Part shown: one piece after another, positions 56,794 through 64,000 of the stretch | Numbering within the stretch: the stretch's first letter is position 1 | Layout of the letters: the number at the start of each line of letters is the position of its first letter | Origin: Caldithrix abyssi | Lineage (GTDB): Bacteria > Calditrichota > Calditrichia > Calditrichales > Calditrichaceae | DNA: 64,000 bases | Reading direction: 5' to 3' | Assembly: GCA_011369465.1 (NCBI GenBank) | Contig: DRQG01000015.1 | Location: 48,232 to 112,231 of the forward strand | Notes under the pieces: model-generated | The model's input: the letters and a program-made list of their open reading frames with translations, nothing else | What the model was told of the DNA's origin: nothing | Database searches by the model: none | Program-made: the position numbers and the translations under genes

Positions 56794-58797
56794 TTACTTT
56801 ACAATTTCGATTCCAAGTATTTTATCACCCGGCAATATCGAATCAATAATATCAATATTCTCTATTACTTTACCGAACAGAGTATAGTTCCCGGTTAAAT
56901 GCGGTTGTTCGGACTGGCAGATAAAAAACTGACACCCTCCTGTATCATATCCTGAGGTTGCTATTCCCACGCTTCCTCTTTCATAAGGTAAAAGATTATC
57001 TTCGGAAGGAATGACATAGCCGGGACCTCCCCACCCATCACCCAAAGGATCGCCGCCCTGAATCACAAAATCAGCTACCACACGATGAAAGGATAAATTA
57101 TCATAAAATCCTTTCCGTGCTAAGGATAAAAAGTTCTTTACCGTAAGAGGCGCTTCTTCCGGATAAAGTTCAATTTTCAGAAGACCTTTTTCTGTTTTGA
57201 GAGCAACAACGGGATGGCTTCCGATGGTAAGCAGAGAATCTATGCCTAAATATTCCGGCATTGTAAACAACGGTTGTTCGGAAACAGAGTACTGTTTTGC
57301 TAATGCGGGATATCGTTCGTGGAGCTTTCGTTTTATCTGATATATTGAGGCATGCGTATAAAGAGAATCAAAATCTGCCGGCTCTATTTGCGGATGAAAC
57401 AATTCCAGGGATCGCAGTATCTGTCGTTGCGCCTCAAAGCCATCTATAAAAGAAAAAAGGCGGTATTTATCTATAAGAAATTCCAAAGGTTGTTTTCTGC
57501 GATGCTTGTTTATCCATTCCATAGCCATAGAAAAAGAGCTAACGGCATCAGATTGCAGAAGAAGAGCAGCATCTTTGTTGCGTATTTTGTTCAGATTATT
57601 TAACAGATCGAAAGCCTTGTTTCGTAAATAGTCATTATCGACCGATAAGAATTGACGCAGTGTTTTGAATGCATATTTAGACTTGGTTCGGGCCAATGCT
57701 TCCAGTAAAAGACCTTTAAAATATTGATTGCCTTTATCGAGATTTTCCATGATAAAACGATAGGCTATGGGAGAATTTTGCTCGGCCAGAATTTTAATGA
57801 GAACTCCTTTTAAATAAACATTCTGAAGCTCGCCAATTTTACTGAGTAAAAACAACTCTCCATGGGCAGAATCAATTTTTACCAAAGCGCGGGTAGCTGC
57901 AATTTTAAGGTGAGGATTCTCATGATCAACAAATGATTTAACCAGATCAACGTGGAGACTGTCAAAAAACGCACCGGAAAGATGAAGCGCATAATACTTA
58001 CTTTGCCAAGGTTGGCCGGCGCTTTTTAGCGTACTCACCAATGAATTTTTAATCCTTGCAAACAGGACAGAATCCGGTTGAATGAGGTCAACAAAAAAAG
58101 CGGGTTTTTTTTGATGTAAAGTGTATAAAGCTTTCAGCAAATATTTTTTTGCGATTGGGGAAGCTGTGGAATCAAGTCGGTTCACGTAATAGGCGGCGTC
58201 GGCTAAGGAGCGGCTGTTATAAAAAAAATAGGCAAGAGGACGATCCACGATTGGAGACGAATTCTTGACTTTTTGAATGGTTTCGTAGTCAACGAATTCT
58301 TTTCTGGCACAAATAGCCAGCGATTGTAATACCTCGGATCGTAAATTCGGGTCATTCAAGAGATTCGACAGGAAGCCGACGCTTTTCTCGGAACAGCAAT
58401 GGGCCAAAGCTTTAATAATTGCTCGGCGAACATCCGGGGAATATTCCGAATAGGGAATTTTCATCAGAAGGATTTCAGAATTTTTGTGGCCGATCAAACC
58501 GACAGCGCTAATGAGAGAAATTAAAACCGAATCCTGCCTCTCCTCCCGGATTAATGTTTCCAATAGAGGAAGAAGAGCCGGGTCATGGACATGCGAAAGG
58601 GATTTTATGATTTCCATTGTATCGTGCTGGGTTTTTGCCAGTTTGAATACCGTTGCCCATGCTGCCGGATCAGAAATACGCGAATATTCTAATTTTTTAC
58701 TGTTTATTAAGAGAGTATTGGTCTGCTTTTTGCCCGGCTCTGAACAGGCAGTTAATAAGACAGCAAGGAATGTAATCAAAAAAAACTTTTTCGACAT
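56794..58797 (-). CDS. Lipoprotein fusing HEAT repeats to a cyclophilin-type PPIase
   Basis: 667 aa from the ATG of the lipoprotein signal (FFLITFLAVLLTAC); an 11-codon extension upstream is disfavoured. Residues about 50-470 are helical HEAT-like repeats (for example DVRRAIIKALAHCCSEKSVG). Residues about 505-667 are a cyclophilin peptidyl-prolyl isomerase: FHRVVADFVIQGGDP, GGCQFFICQSEQPHLTGNYT and FGKVIENID keep the catalytic Arg and substrate pocket. It is likely a periplasm-facing chaperone with a large binding scaffold. Confidence 0.88.
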   Translation of the reverse strand: MSKKFFLITFLAVLLTACSEPGKKQTNTLLINSKKLEYSRISDPAAWATVFKLAKTQHDTMEIIKSLSHVHDPALLPLLETLIREERQDSVLISLISAVGLIGHKNSEILLMKIPYSEYSPDVRRAIIKALAHCCSEKSVGFLSNLLNDPNLRSEVLQSLAICARKEFVDYETIQKVKNSSPIVDRPLAYFFYNSRSLADAAYYVNRLDSTASPIAKKYLLKALYTLHQKKPAFFVDLIQPDSVLFARIKNSLVSTLKSAGQPWQSKYYALHLSGAFFDSLHVDLVKSFVDHENPHLKIAATRALVKIDSAHGELFLLSKIGELQNVYLKGVLIKILAEQNSPIAYRFIMENLDKGNQYFKGLLLEALARTKSKYAFKTLRQFLSVDNDYLRNKAFDLLNNLNKIRNKDAALLLQSDAVSSFSMAMEWINKHRRKQPLEFLIDKYRLFSFIDGFEAQRQILRSLELFHPQIEPADFDSLYTHASIYQIKRKLHERYPALAKQYSVSEQPLFTMPEYLGIDSLLTIGSHPVVALKTEKGLLKIELYPEEAPLTVKNFLSLARKGFYDNLSFHRVVADFVIQGGDPLGDGWGGPGYVIPSEDNLLPYERGSVGIATSGYDTGGCQFFICQSEQPHLTGNYTLFGKVIENIDIIDSILPGDKILGIEIVK

Positions 58798-59153
58798 TAA
58801 TAAAGCATCCGTTAAGTTAGTATTATGCATATTAGACTATCTGCCTAATAAAACCCCATAAAGACCAAAATTTTTATCCGGAATAATATATCATACTCAA
58901 TAATAAAAAATAAGCAAAATAGTAAATCTTTTGCAAAACAAATTAAAATAATGAAACAAAGATACAAATCAGAGAGGCCAACTCTTTGGAAATACATGCC
59001 CAACATAAAAAATATTAATAAGTTAAGCCGGCTAATCAATGAGAACAAAATGATTGACATTAATTTTATATTTATTTAACTTCCTCAAAATATAATATTT
59101 AAGCTTATTAAAGTAATAAAATCCCAATTTATACGTTACGTTATGGAGGCATA
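58798..59153. other. AT-rich divergent intergenic region
   Basis: This is about 356 bp without a convincing gene between the leftward HEAT/cyclophilin gene and the rightward pilin-like gene. It must carry both promoters. TTGACA at about 59055 with a poor -10 (TAACTT) after 17 nt is the best candidate for the rightward unit. A 71-codon minus-strand frame here is AT-rich and hydrophobic and not believed. Confidence 0.5.
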
Positions 59154-60842
59154 ATGTCTAAAAGCGAAGGCAAAGGATCAATCCTTTTAAAGCTGATCAT
59201 CGTCATCCTTGTAATCGGCTTGATATTAGTTATTAAAATTCCCGGGGATATTTGGGAACAGGAAGAGCAGGAGCTGCTGCAGGCACGTTCCAATTTAACA
59301 AGTATCTATGAAAGCGAACGCTTTTATTTCGGAATTCATCAAAAATTTACCACCGATCCGGCAGAACTTATTAGCACAATCCGGCAAGATTCTACCCTGT
59401 TAAATAAACAAAAAATAGTGAACAATACCAGAAAGTTGAGTTTTTTAATAAAGGATTTTCTTAATATTCCCTATATAGAGGCACTGCGTAAAATTGATGA
59501 AAATATGAAAAATATCGTAGAAGACCTGACCACCAACCGGCGTAACTTTAAACGGATCGAGGATATTTTTAACGAAGCAGAGGATTTAAGAATGGAGGTT
59601 AACGCACTAATCGCTTCGTCAGAATATCCTAATTATACCTTTGTTTCTCTTTATACGGATTCCATGGAAATATTGTATAGAGATCTTTCTGACTTTACTT
59701 TACAGGTAGCCGCATCCAGGGCAAAATGGCTTGCCGATACCATTTACAGCGCCATAGACAATGTGAATATTTCCGGTTTAAATGACAGTTGGTCACCGCT
59801 TTCTAAAAGATTGGAAGTTTTTACGAAAAAAGTAAATCGTTCGGAACTGGTAAATGTTACCAGTGTGGGTGATCGTATTAAAGATTTCAGAAAGCGAGTT
59901 GATGAATCTTTCCGTAAAATTAAAGCGATGAATTTTGAAAATGAATTGCAAAAAGTTCAGAACAGCAGAATGAAGTTGGATGAGATTTATAATCAATTCT
60001 TACAGGATTTTATTATAACAACCCATTACGCTCAATACCGTTTGTCTGAGTCCGATTCTTTGGTACTACACCTTACGGAAGATAATTTTTATAGCCCGAT
60101 TAACGGCGAAATGTATATTATTACAATAGTAGATGATTCTACAGGAATTCGAATTGAAAGTCCGGTGTTGCTAAAAGAATTAAAGGAGAAAGCTCAAACC
60201 GTTGCCCAAAAAATAAACTCGTTGAATCTATTACCAAAATATAAAGCTTATCTCGATACACTGGAGTCTATCCGCCAAAAGGGAGAGAACATTCGTAAAC
60301 GCTTAAAAAGAAATACGGATATTTTTATCAAATATAAAGAGATGGAAGAAGTGATCAACCGTTTTGATAACATCGGTGTGGTTACTTCCTACAATGATTT
60401 AACTAAATTTGTGGATTTAGCCAATAACTCATCCAGTTATGGCGAAATAAAGAGCAGCATAGAAAGTGGTTTGAATGCGGTACGAATTTATAAACAAGCC
60501 TACGAAGAGAATATTTTCGGGAAACTGGATACCCTTCACAAAGAGATTATAAACGAGATGGAATCGTTTAACGAATTGCTATCTACTGTCCGTCGCTTAC
60601 CAAAAGATGTTCGGAACTTCGAATCCGATATACAAACGTTGCAAGCGCTTCGTCAGGAAATCAGCGCCATCAACTCCCCTCAGTTAATTGAAGGTTTGAA
60701 AGCCCTTGAAGCCGATTTCGTAGATCTGTTTTTCTTTGCTTCCGAAGGAACAACCCAAACCGTTTATGGTGTGTTTAGTAAAAAAATCATCAATCCCGGT
60801 TATATAGAAAAAGGCGTGAAGAGCTGGGAAGAAGAAAAATAG
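59154..60842 (+). CDS. Pilin-like N-terminus fused to long coiled-coil protein
   Basis: 562 aa, GGAGGCATA before the ATG. Residues 7-30 resemble a type IV pilin start: a Gly at position 8 before SILLK and a hydrophobic helix (LIIVILVIGLILVIKIP), then ARSNLTSIYESERFYF and FTTDPAEL as in pseudopilins after the helix. The usual Glu at +5 is Lys13. Residues 100-540 are long helices, probably coiled coil, with a small beta insert at about 310-345. The cluster with PilM-like and PilN/O-like genes supports a pilus- or secretion-derived role. Family unknown. Confidence 0.7.
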   Translation: MSKSEGKGSILLKLIIVILVIGLILVIKIPGDIWEQEEQELLQARSNLTSIYESERFYFGIHQKFTTDPAELISTIRQDSTLLNKQKIVNNTRKLSFLIKDFLNIPYIEALRKIDENMKNIVEDLTTNRRNFKRIEDIFNEAEDLRMEVNALIASSEYPNYTFVSLYTDSMEILYRDLSDFTLQVAASRAKWLADTIYSAIDNVNISGLNDSWSPLSKRLEVFTKKVNRSELVNVTSVGDRIKDFRKRVDESFRKIKAMNFENELQKVQNSRMKLDEIYNQFLQDFIITTHYAQYRLSESDSLVLHLTEDNFYSPINGEMYIITIVDDSTGIRIESPVLLKELKEKAQTVAQKINSLNLLPKYKAYLDTLESIRQKGENIRKRLKRNTDIFIKYKEMEEVINRFDNIGVVTSYNDLTKFVDLANNSSSYGEIKSSIESGLNAVRIYKQAYEENIFGKLDTLHKEIINEMESFNELLSTVRRLPKDVRNFESDIQTLQALRQEISAINSPQLIEGLKALEADFVDLFFFASEGTTQTVYGVFSKKIINPGYIEKGVKSWEEEK

Positions 60843-60866
60843 AATATCATCTTATAATGGAAGAAA

Positions 60867-60900
60867 TTTACGTCGGGGCTCTACAAAGCTCCGACGTAAA
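60867..60900. terminator. Strong hairpin between pilin-like and PilM-like genes
   Basis: A 14-bp stem with one G-T mismatch (60867-60880 with 60887-60900) and a 6-nt loop lies in the 71-bp gap, followed by TTAATGTATTTTT. It may end part of the transcription or protect the upstream mRNA, giving more of the coiled-coil protein than of the downstream proteins. Confidence 0.55.
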
Positions 60901-60913
60901 TTAATGTATTTTT

Positions 60914-61825
60914 ATGAATGATTTATTTGGTATATCTTTTTCGGAAAAAGCACTCCATTTTGTACATATAAGGGAAGGAAATTTAAACGCTGCTGAAGCG
61001 ATCCCTTATCCGATTCCGATCGAAATCTCGGAACTGTTTTCGGAACAATCGATGGGGGTGATGGCAGAGATTATCCGCAATAAAAAAAATGAGTATGGCC
61101 TTGAAGCCGTTGATTTGAACATTGCCCTTCCGTCAAAATATGCTTTTTTAAAAAAGGTGGCCGTTCCCATAGACGAGGAAAAGGATATTGTTGTTGAACA
61201 TATGAAATGGGACCTGGACACCTATTTGCCGGATAAACTTGAAAACTATAAAGTTATCAAGACGGAAATAGAGTATGATTTAACTTCCTATAAAGAGATA
61301 TTGGTGATTTGTATCAGCAAAACCATCATTCAGAGGTTGCTTTCTCTGGCCGATAAATCGGAAACAGCATTGAAAGAACTTTTATTGGATACATTCAGCT
61401 TAGAACGCTTTTTGAAAAACCACAATTATTTATCCCCGTCATCAAATGTTGCCGTATTTTCGCTGGATACTTTAGATATTAAAACCGATTTTTTTATCAA
61501 TGGTAAATATTATCTTACGATTACGGAGCCATATTACGGGAAATCCAAAGATGTGCCGTTAGAAGAGAGAATCAAAGATATCGCAAAACAACATTTGGGC
61601 AAAATCGAATCACACATATCTTTTGCACCTTTTGTAAAAGAGGATCAAGTATCTCTACTTGTACAGGGAACGGGATTAAATGAAGAAATATTTTATTCTC
61701 TGCAAAATGCATTTAGTCAGGAATTGACACGGATTCCCTCCCCGGAGCAAACCGTTGGCATTTTGAATAATGACAATTTCAATCTATATGCACTGGGAGT
61801 GGTAAATTACCGTATCAGCATTTAG
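60914..61825 (+). CDS. PilM-like actin-fold protein
   Basis: 303 aa, soluble. The N-terminus LFGISFSEKALHFVHIREGN sits where PilM has its first phosphate loop; the middle VDLNIALPSKYAFLKKVAVP, EEKDIVVEHMKWDLDTYLP and YKVIKTEIEYDL follow the PilM/GspL-cytosolic order. The nucleotide loops are degenerate (no clear GxDxGxxxxK). PilM docks to the PilN N-terminus on the cytosolic face of type IV pilus machines. The next gene is a PilN/O-like protein, supporting this assignment. Confidence 0.68.
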   Translation: MNDLFGISFSEKALHFVHIREGNLNAAEAIPYPIPIEISELFSEQSMGVMAEIIRNKKNEYGLEAVDLNIALPSKYAFLKKVAVPIDEEKDIVVEHMKWDLDTYLPDKLENYKVIKTEIEYDLTSYKEILVICISKTIIQRLLSLADKSETALKELLLDTFSLERFLKNHNYLSPSSNVAVFSLDTLDIKTDFFINGKYYLTITEPYYGKSKDVPLEERIKDIAKQHLGKIESHISFAPFVKEDQVSLLVQGTGLNEEIFYSLQNAFSQELTRIPSPEQTVGILNNDNFNLYALGVVNYRISI

Positions 61826-61834
61826 GAGGCCTTT

Positions 61835-62980
61835 ATGGCAGATTATGATCTCTTAAACGAAGATGATTTTTTTTCTCCGTCGAAACCTTCTCCTAAAAAA
61901 GAAGAAGATAAAAAAGAAGAACCTCCCGCTTCTTCTGAGCCGGAATCGGAAGAAGAAGATATTTTTAAAGACATAGATCAAACCATTCAAAAAAGCATAG
62001 AAGAGCTGCCCTTGGGAGAAGATGAACAGGCAGAGCAGCCCGCAGAAGAAAGTTCATTTTCCGCGGAACCTGAAGAAGAGTCCTTTGAATCGATTAAACA
62101 GGAATTGGAAGAAGAAGAATCGGAACCGAATGAGGCCGCCGCAGCCCCCCCCATTATTACGGATTATGAAGACGAAAAGCAGGAAAAAATAAGCTATAAA
62201 CCGTTCATTATCGGAGGGGTTATTGTAGTTCTGCTTATTGTCGTCTTTTTAGTTATCTATAATGTGTATTGGAAGACCGGACCGGAAGTTGCGACACAGC
62301 CGGCAGAAAAAAAGCAAGAAGCGGTAGAATCCAAGCCGAAAATCTCTCCGGAAGAGTTAAAAAAACAACAATTTTATAGCTCTGTTTATACACAAACGAA
62401 AAACAATTTAAATCTGACAACAGGCTATCTCTTATCTGCTACCAAAAAAGCACGACTTACCAGTTTTTTAATTTACGGCAATGAGATGATGTTCGAAATT
62501 TTCAGTCCGAACCGGGAACAGCTGGCCAAATATAGCCTGGAAATCCGGGACAAGGTACCCGGTGTTAAAGTTATGCTGGATAATACAAGCATTCGGCCGG
62601 GAAAAAACGGCGGTGTATTCGGATTATTTCGCGTTCAATCTTCTGCGGCGGCTGCCGGTTCTTCCGAGGCTGCCACTGTTACCAATCCCTTTGGCAGCGC
62701 AGCGGAAGCCCAACGCTGGCTTTCTTCTCTGGCTGATTATAATAAATTGAAAGTCGGAAAAACCAGGAATAGAGCTGTTGGAAAGAAACAGGGATTTTCT
62801 GTTTATGAGATAGATACGGAGCTGACCGGATCGTATGAAAATTGTACATCCTTCTTGCAGTCTGTCGCCAATAGTGGAAAAAATGCCGAAATATACAAAT
62901 TAACCTTTAACGCCATAGACCAAAAATCCTTTAAAACATCCAAATACCAACTGAAGCTGATTCTGAAAGTGTACATTTGA
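61835..62980 (+). CDS. PilN/PilO-like bitopic membrane protein
   Basis: 381 aa, start preceded by TAGGAGGCC. Residues 1-125 are acidic and low in complexity (many Glu/Ser/Pro), followed by one membrane helix (about 128-148: FIIGGVIVVLLIVVFLVIY) and a periplasmic part with a helical stalk and ferredoxin-like strands (KARLTSFLIYGNEMMFEIFS; CTSFLQSVANSGKNAEIYKL). The layout is that of PilN/PilO or GspM-like proteins with an unusually long cytosolic tail. No PilQ, PilT, PilB or PilC is nearby. Confidence 0.65.
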   Translation: MADYDLLNEDDFFSPSKPSPKKEEDKKEEPPASSEPESEEEDIFKDIDQTIQKSIEELPLGEDEQAEQPAEESSFSAEPEEESFESIKQELEEEESEPNEAAAAPPIITDYEDEKQEKISYKPFIIGGVIVVLLIVVFLVIYNVYWKTGPEVATQPAEKKQEAVESKPKISPEELKKQQFYSSVYTQTKNNLNLTTGYLLSATKKARLTSFLIYGNEMMFEIFSPNREQLAKYSLEIRDKVPGVKVMLDNTSIRPGKNGGVFGLFRVQSSAAAAGSSEAATVTNPFGSAAEAQRWLSSLADYNKLKVGKTRNRAVGKKQGFSVYEIDTELTGSYENCTSFLQSVANSGKNAEIYKLTFNAIDQKSFKTSKYQLKLILKVYI

Positions 62981-62984
62981 GACG

Positions 62985-63542
62985 ATGAGAATTATTGCGG
63001 GCAAGTATAAAGGACGAAAATTAGTTAGCGGTAAAGATCACAGTATACGGCCCACAACGGATAAGGTTAAAGAGTTCATTTTTAATATTCTTGCCGAAAT
63101 CCCCGAAGGGAAAACGGTGGCAGATATTTTTAGCGGCAGCGGAAGCCTGGGGCTGGAAGCGCTTAGCCGGGGCGCCGCATCGGTTGTTTTTGTTGAAAAA
63201 GCACGCTCCTCAATAATTGTACTAAAACGAAATATCGAGGCTCTTAATATCCCGGAGGATCGGTATCGTATCGTACAGGCTGATGCAATACAATTCGTAA
63301 ACCGACCCGATAACACCTTCGACCTTGCTTTTATGGACCCGCCATTTGTGTATCCTCCTTTGCAGATACTGATAGACCAGGCCTTTTCCGGAGCATTTTT
63401 CCACAAAGACAGCCTTTTGGTCCTTGAGCATGAAACCACGAATCCGATTCATTTGGAAACCGCGTTGTACGGGATTATTAAACAAAAAAAAATCGGGAGA
63501 AGTTTAATCAGTTTTATTATGAAAAGAGAACACCATGAGTAG
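62985..63542 (+). CDS. rsmD: 16S rRNA (guanine966-N2)-methyltransferase
   Basis: 185 aa. The N-terminus MRIIAGKYKGRKL, PTTDKVKEFIFNIL, SAM loop FSGSGSLGLEALSRGA and catalytic FMDPPF are diagnostic. It methylates G966 in the 30S head. It begins 4 bp after the PilN/O-like gene and overlaps coaD by 8 nt, the common rsmD-coaD order. Confidence 0.95.
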   Translation: MRIIAGKYKGRKLVSGKDHSIRPTTDKVKEFIFNILAEIPEGKTVADIFSGSGSLGLEALSRGAASVVFVEKARSSIIVLKRNIEALNIPEDRYRIVQADAIQFVNRPDNTFDLAFMDPPFVYPPLQILIDQAFSGAFFHKDSLLVLEHETTNPIHLETALYGIIKQKKIGRSLISFIMKREHHE

Positions 63543-64000
63543 AACCATTGCTCTATATCCGGGCACATTTGACCCCATAACCCTGGGGCATGTAGATATT
63601 GTGGAAAGGGCTGCAAAACTGTTTGACCATGTGATCATCACCCTGGCTGTTAATCCGGTAAAGGAACCCATGTTTAATTTTGCCGAACGAAAAGAAATGA
63701 TAGAAGACGCCATAAAAAACATGGATAACGTGAGTGTGGAGCAGTATGACGGATTAATTGTGGAACTGGCCCGAAAGAGAGGAGCCAGCGTAATTGTGCG
63801 CGGCTTGCGAGCCATTTCGGATTTTGAATTTGAGTTTCAGATGGCGCTCATGAATCGTCATTTAGCCAAAGAAATTACTACGGTCTTCCTTATGCCCAAC
63901 GAGAAATACACTTACCTTAATTCGACGATTATTCGGAATGTGGCTTCTTTTAACGGAAATGTGGAAAAATTTGTAACTAAATTTGTTGCCGAGAAACTAA
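63535..64000 (+). CDS. coaD: Phosphopantetheine adenylyltransferase (3' end beyond window)
   Basis: 155 codons are visible and the frame is still open at the last base; the family is about 160 aa, so only a few residues are missing. YPGTFDPITLGHVDIVERA carries the nucleotidyltransferase TxGH motif, with ERKEMIEDAI, VRGLRAISDFEFEFQMALMN and the NSTIIRNVASF region. It makes dephospho-CoA from 4'-phosphopantetheine and ATP. Its start overlaps the rsmD stop by 8 nt. Confidence 0.95.
   Translation, partial: MSRTIALYPGTFDPITLGHVDIVERAAKLFDHVIITLAVNPVKEPMFNFAERKEMIEDAIKNMDNVSVEQYDGLIVELARKRGASVIVRGLRAISDFEFEFQMALMNRHLAKEITTVFLMPNEKYTYLNSTIIRNVASFNGNVEKFVTKFVAEKL

Noticed and set aside
58845..59060. 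71-codon hydrophobic minus-strand frame in the divergent gap
   Set aside because: AT-rich DNA gives Phe/Leu/Ile-rich frames by chance; it overlaps likely promoters and has no ribosome site.

Overview
This window is a contiguous piece of a diderm (outer-membrane) bacterial chromosome that includes the replication-origin neighbourhood. The gene set (waaA, heptosyltransferase and gmhB for lipopolysaccharide; TonB/ExbB/ExbD; many lipoproteins and outer-membrane barrels; RicT, DciA and Rex; moderate G+C with AT-rich gaps) suggests a member of the FCB/Calditrichota-like lineages. That placement is inference from gene content only. No rRNA, tRNA, CRISPR array, insertion sequence or prophage was seen.

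Layout. 1-2.3 kb (+): the end of an outer-membrane barrel protein and a 5'-nucleotidase-family protein whose catalytic residues are substituted. 2.3-8.4 kb (-): homoserine dehydrogenase, an FAH-family enzyme, MazG, and a soluble histidine kinase with an NtrC-type sigma54 activator. Beyond the activator lies a small operon (71-aa protein, degenerate receiver, 30-aa membrane peptide) behind a near-consensus sigma54 promoter. 8.5-10.4 kb (-): TonB-like, ExbB, ExbD. 10.7-13.9 kb (+): holB, ricT, lhgO. 13.9-20.7 kb: a YciO-type protein, an EamA transporter, an MBL hydrolase, and a cell-wall set (membrane protein, double-SPOR lipoprotein, SpoIID lipoprotein). 20.7-33.5 kb (-): waaA, GT9, polyprenyl synthase, tatC, glyA, an RpiB-like protein, TPR/barrel/lipoprotein genes, gmhB, glgA and an alpha/beta hydrolase. 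33.5-37.6 kb (-): two CPA2 antiporters, murQ, rsmG.

37.6-51.6 kb is the origin region. On the left, rpmH-rnpA-yidD-yidC-mnmE-mnmG-rsmG read leftward; on the right, dnaN-recF-dciA-gyrB-gyrA-rex read rightward. Between rpmH and dnaN lies about 580 bp with three exact DnaA boxes, several near-boxes and an AT-rich stretch: the probable oriC. dnaA is not beside it, and parAB is not beside rsmG, although two perfect parS sites are embedded in the ends of mnmG. 51.6-58.8 kb (mostly -): a TPR lipoprotein, mtnA, an ECF sigma/zinc anti-sigma pair, an orphan histidine kinase and a HEAT-repeat/cyclophilin fusion lipoprotein. 59.1-63 kb (+): a three-gene cluster resembling a reduced type IV pilus/type II secretion inner-membrane platform (pilin-like N-terminus with a coiled-coil body, PilM-like, PilN/PilO-like), then rsmD and coaD, the latter cut by the window end.

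The most promising undescribed systems are (i) the kinase/NtrC activator/sigma54 promoter/small-protein module at 2.4-5.7 kb and (ii) the pilin-like/PilM/PilNO-like cluster at 59-63 kb. Smaller points of interest are interleaved inverted repeats in the glgA leader, a possible AUA start in the alpha/beta hydrolase, an RpiB-family protein lacking the known catalytic residues, and parS sites within overlapping coding frames.
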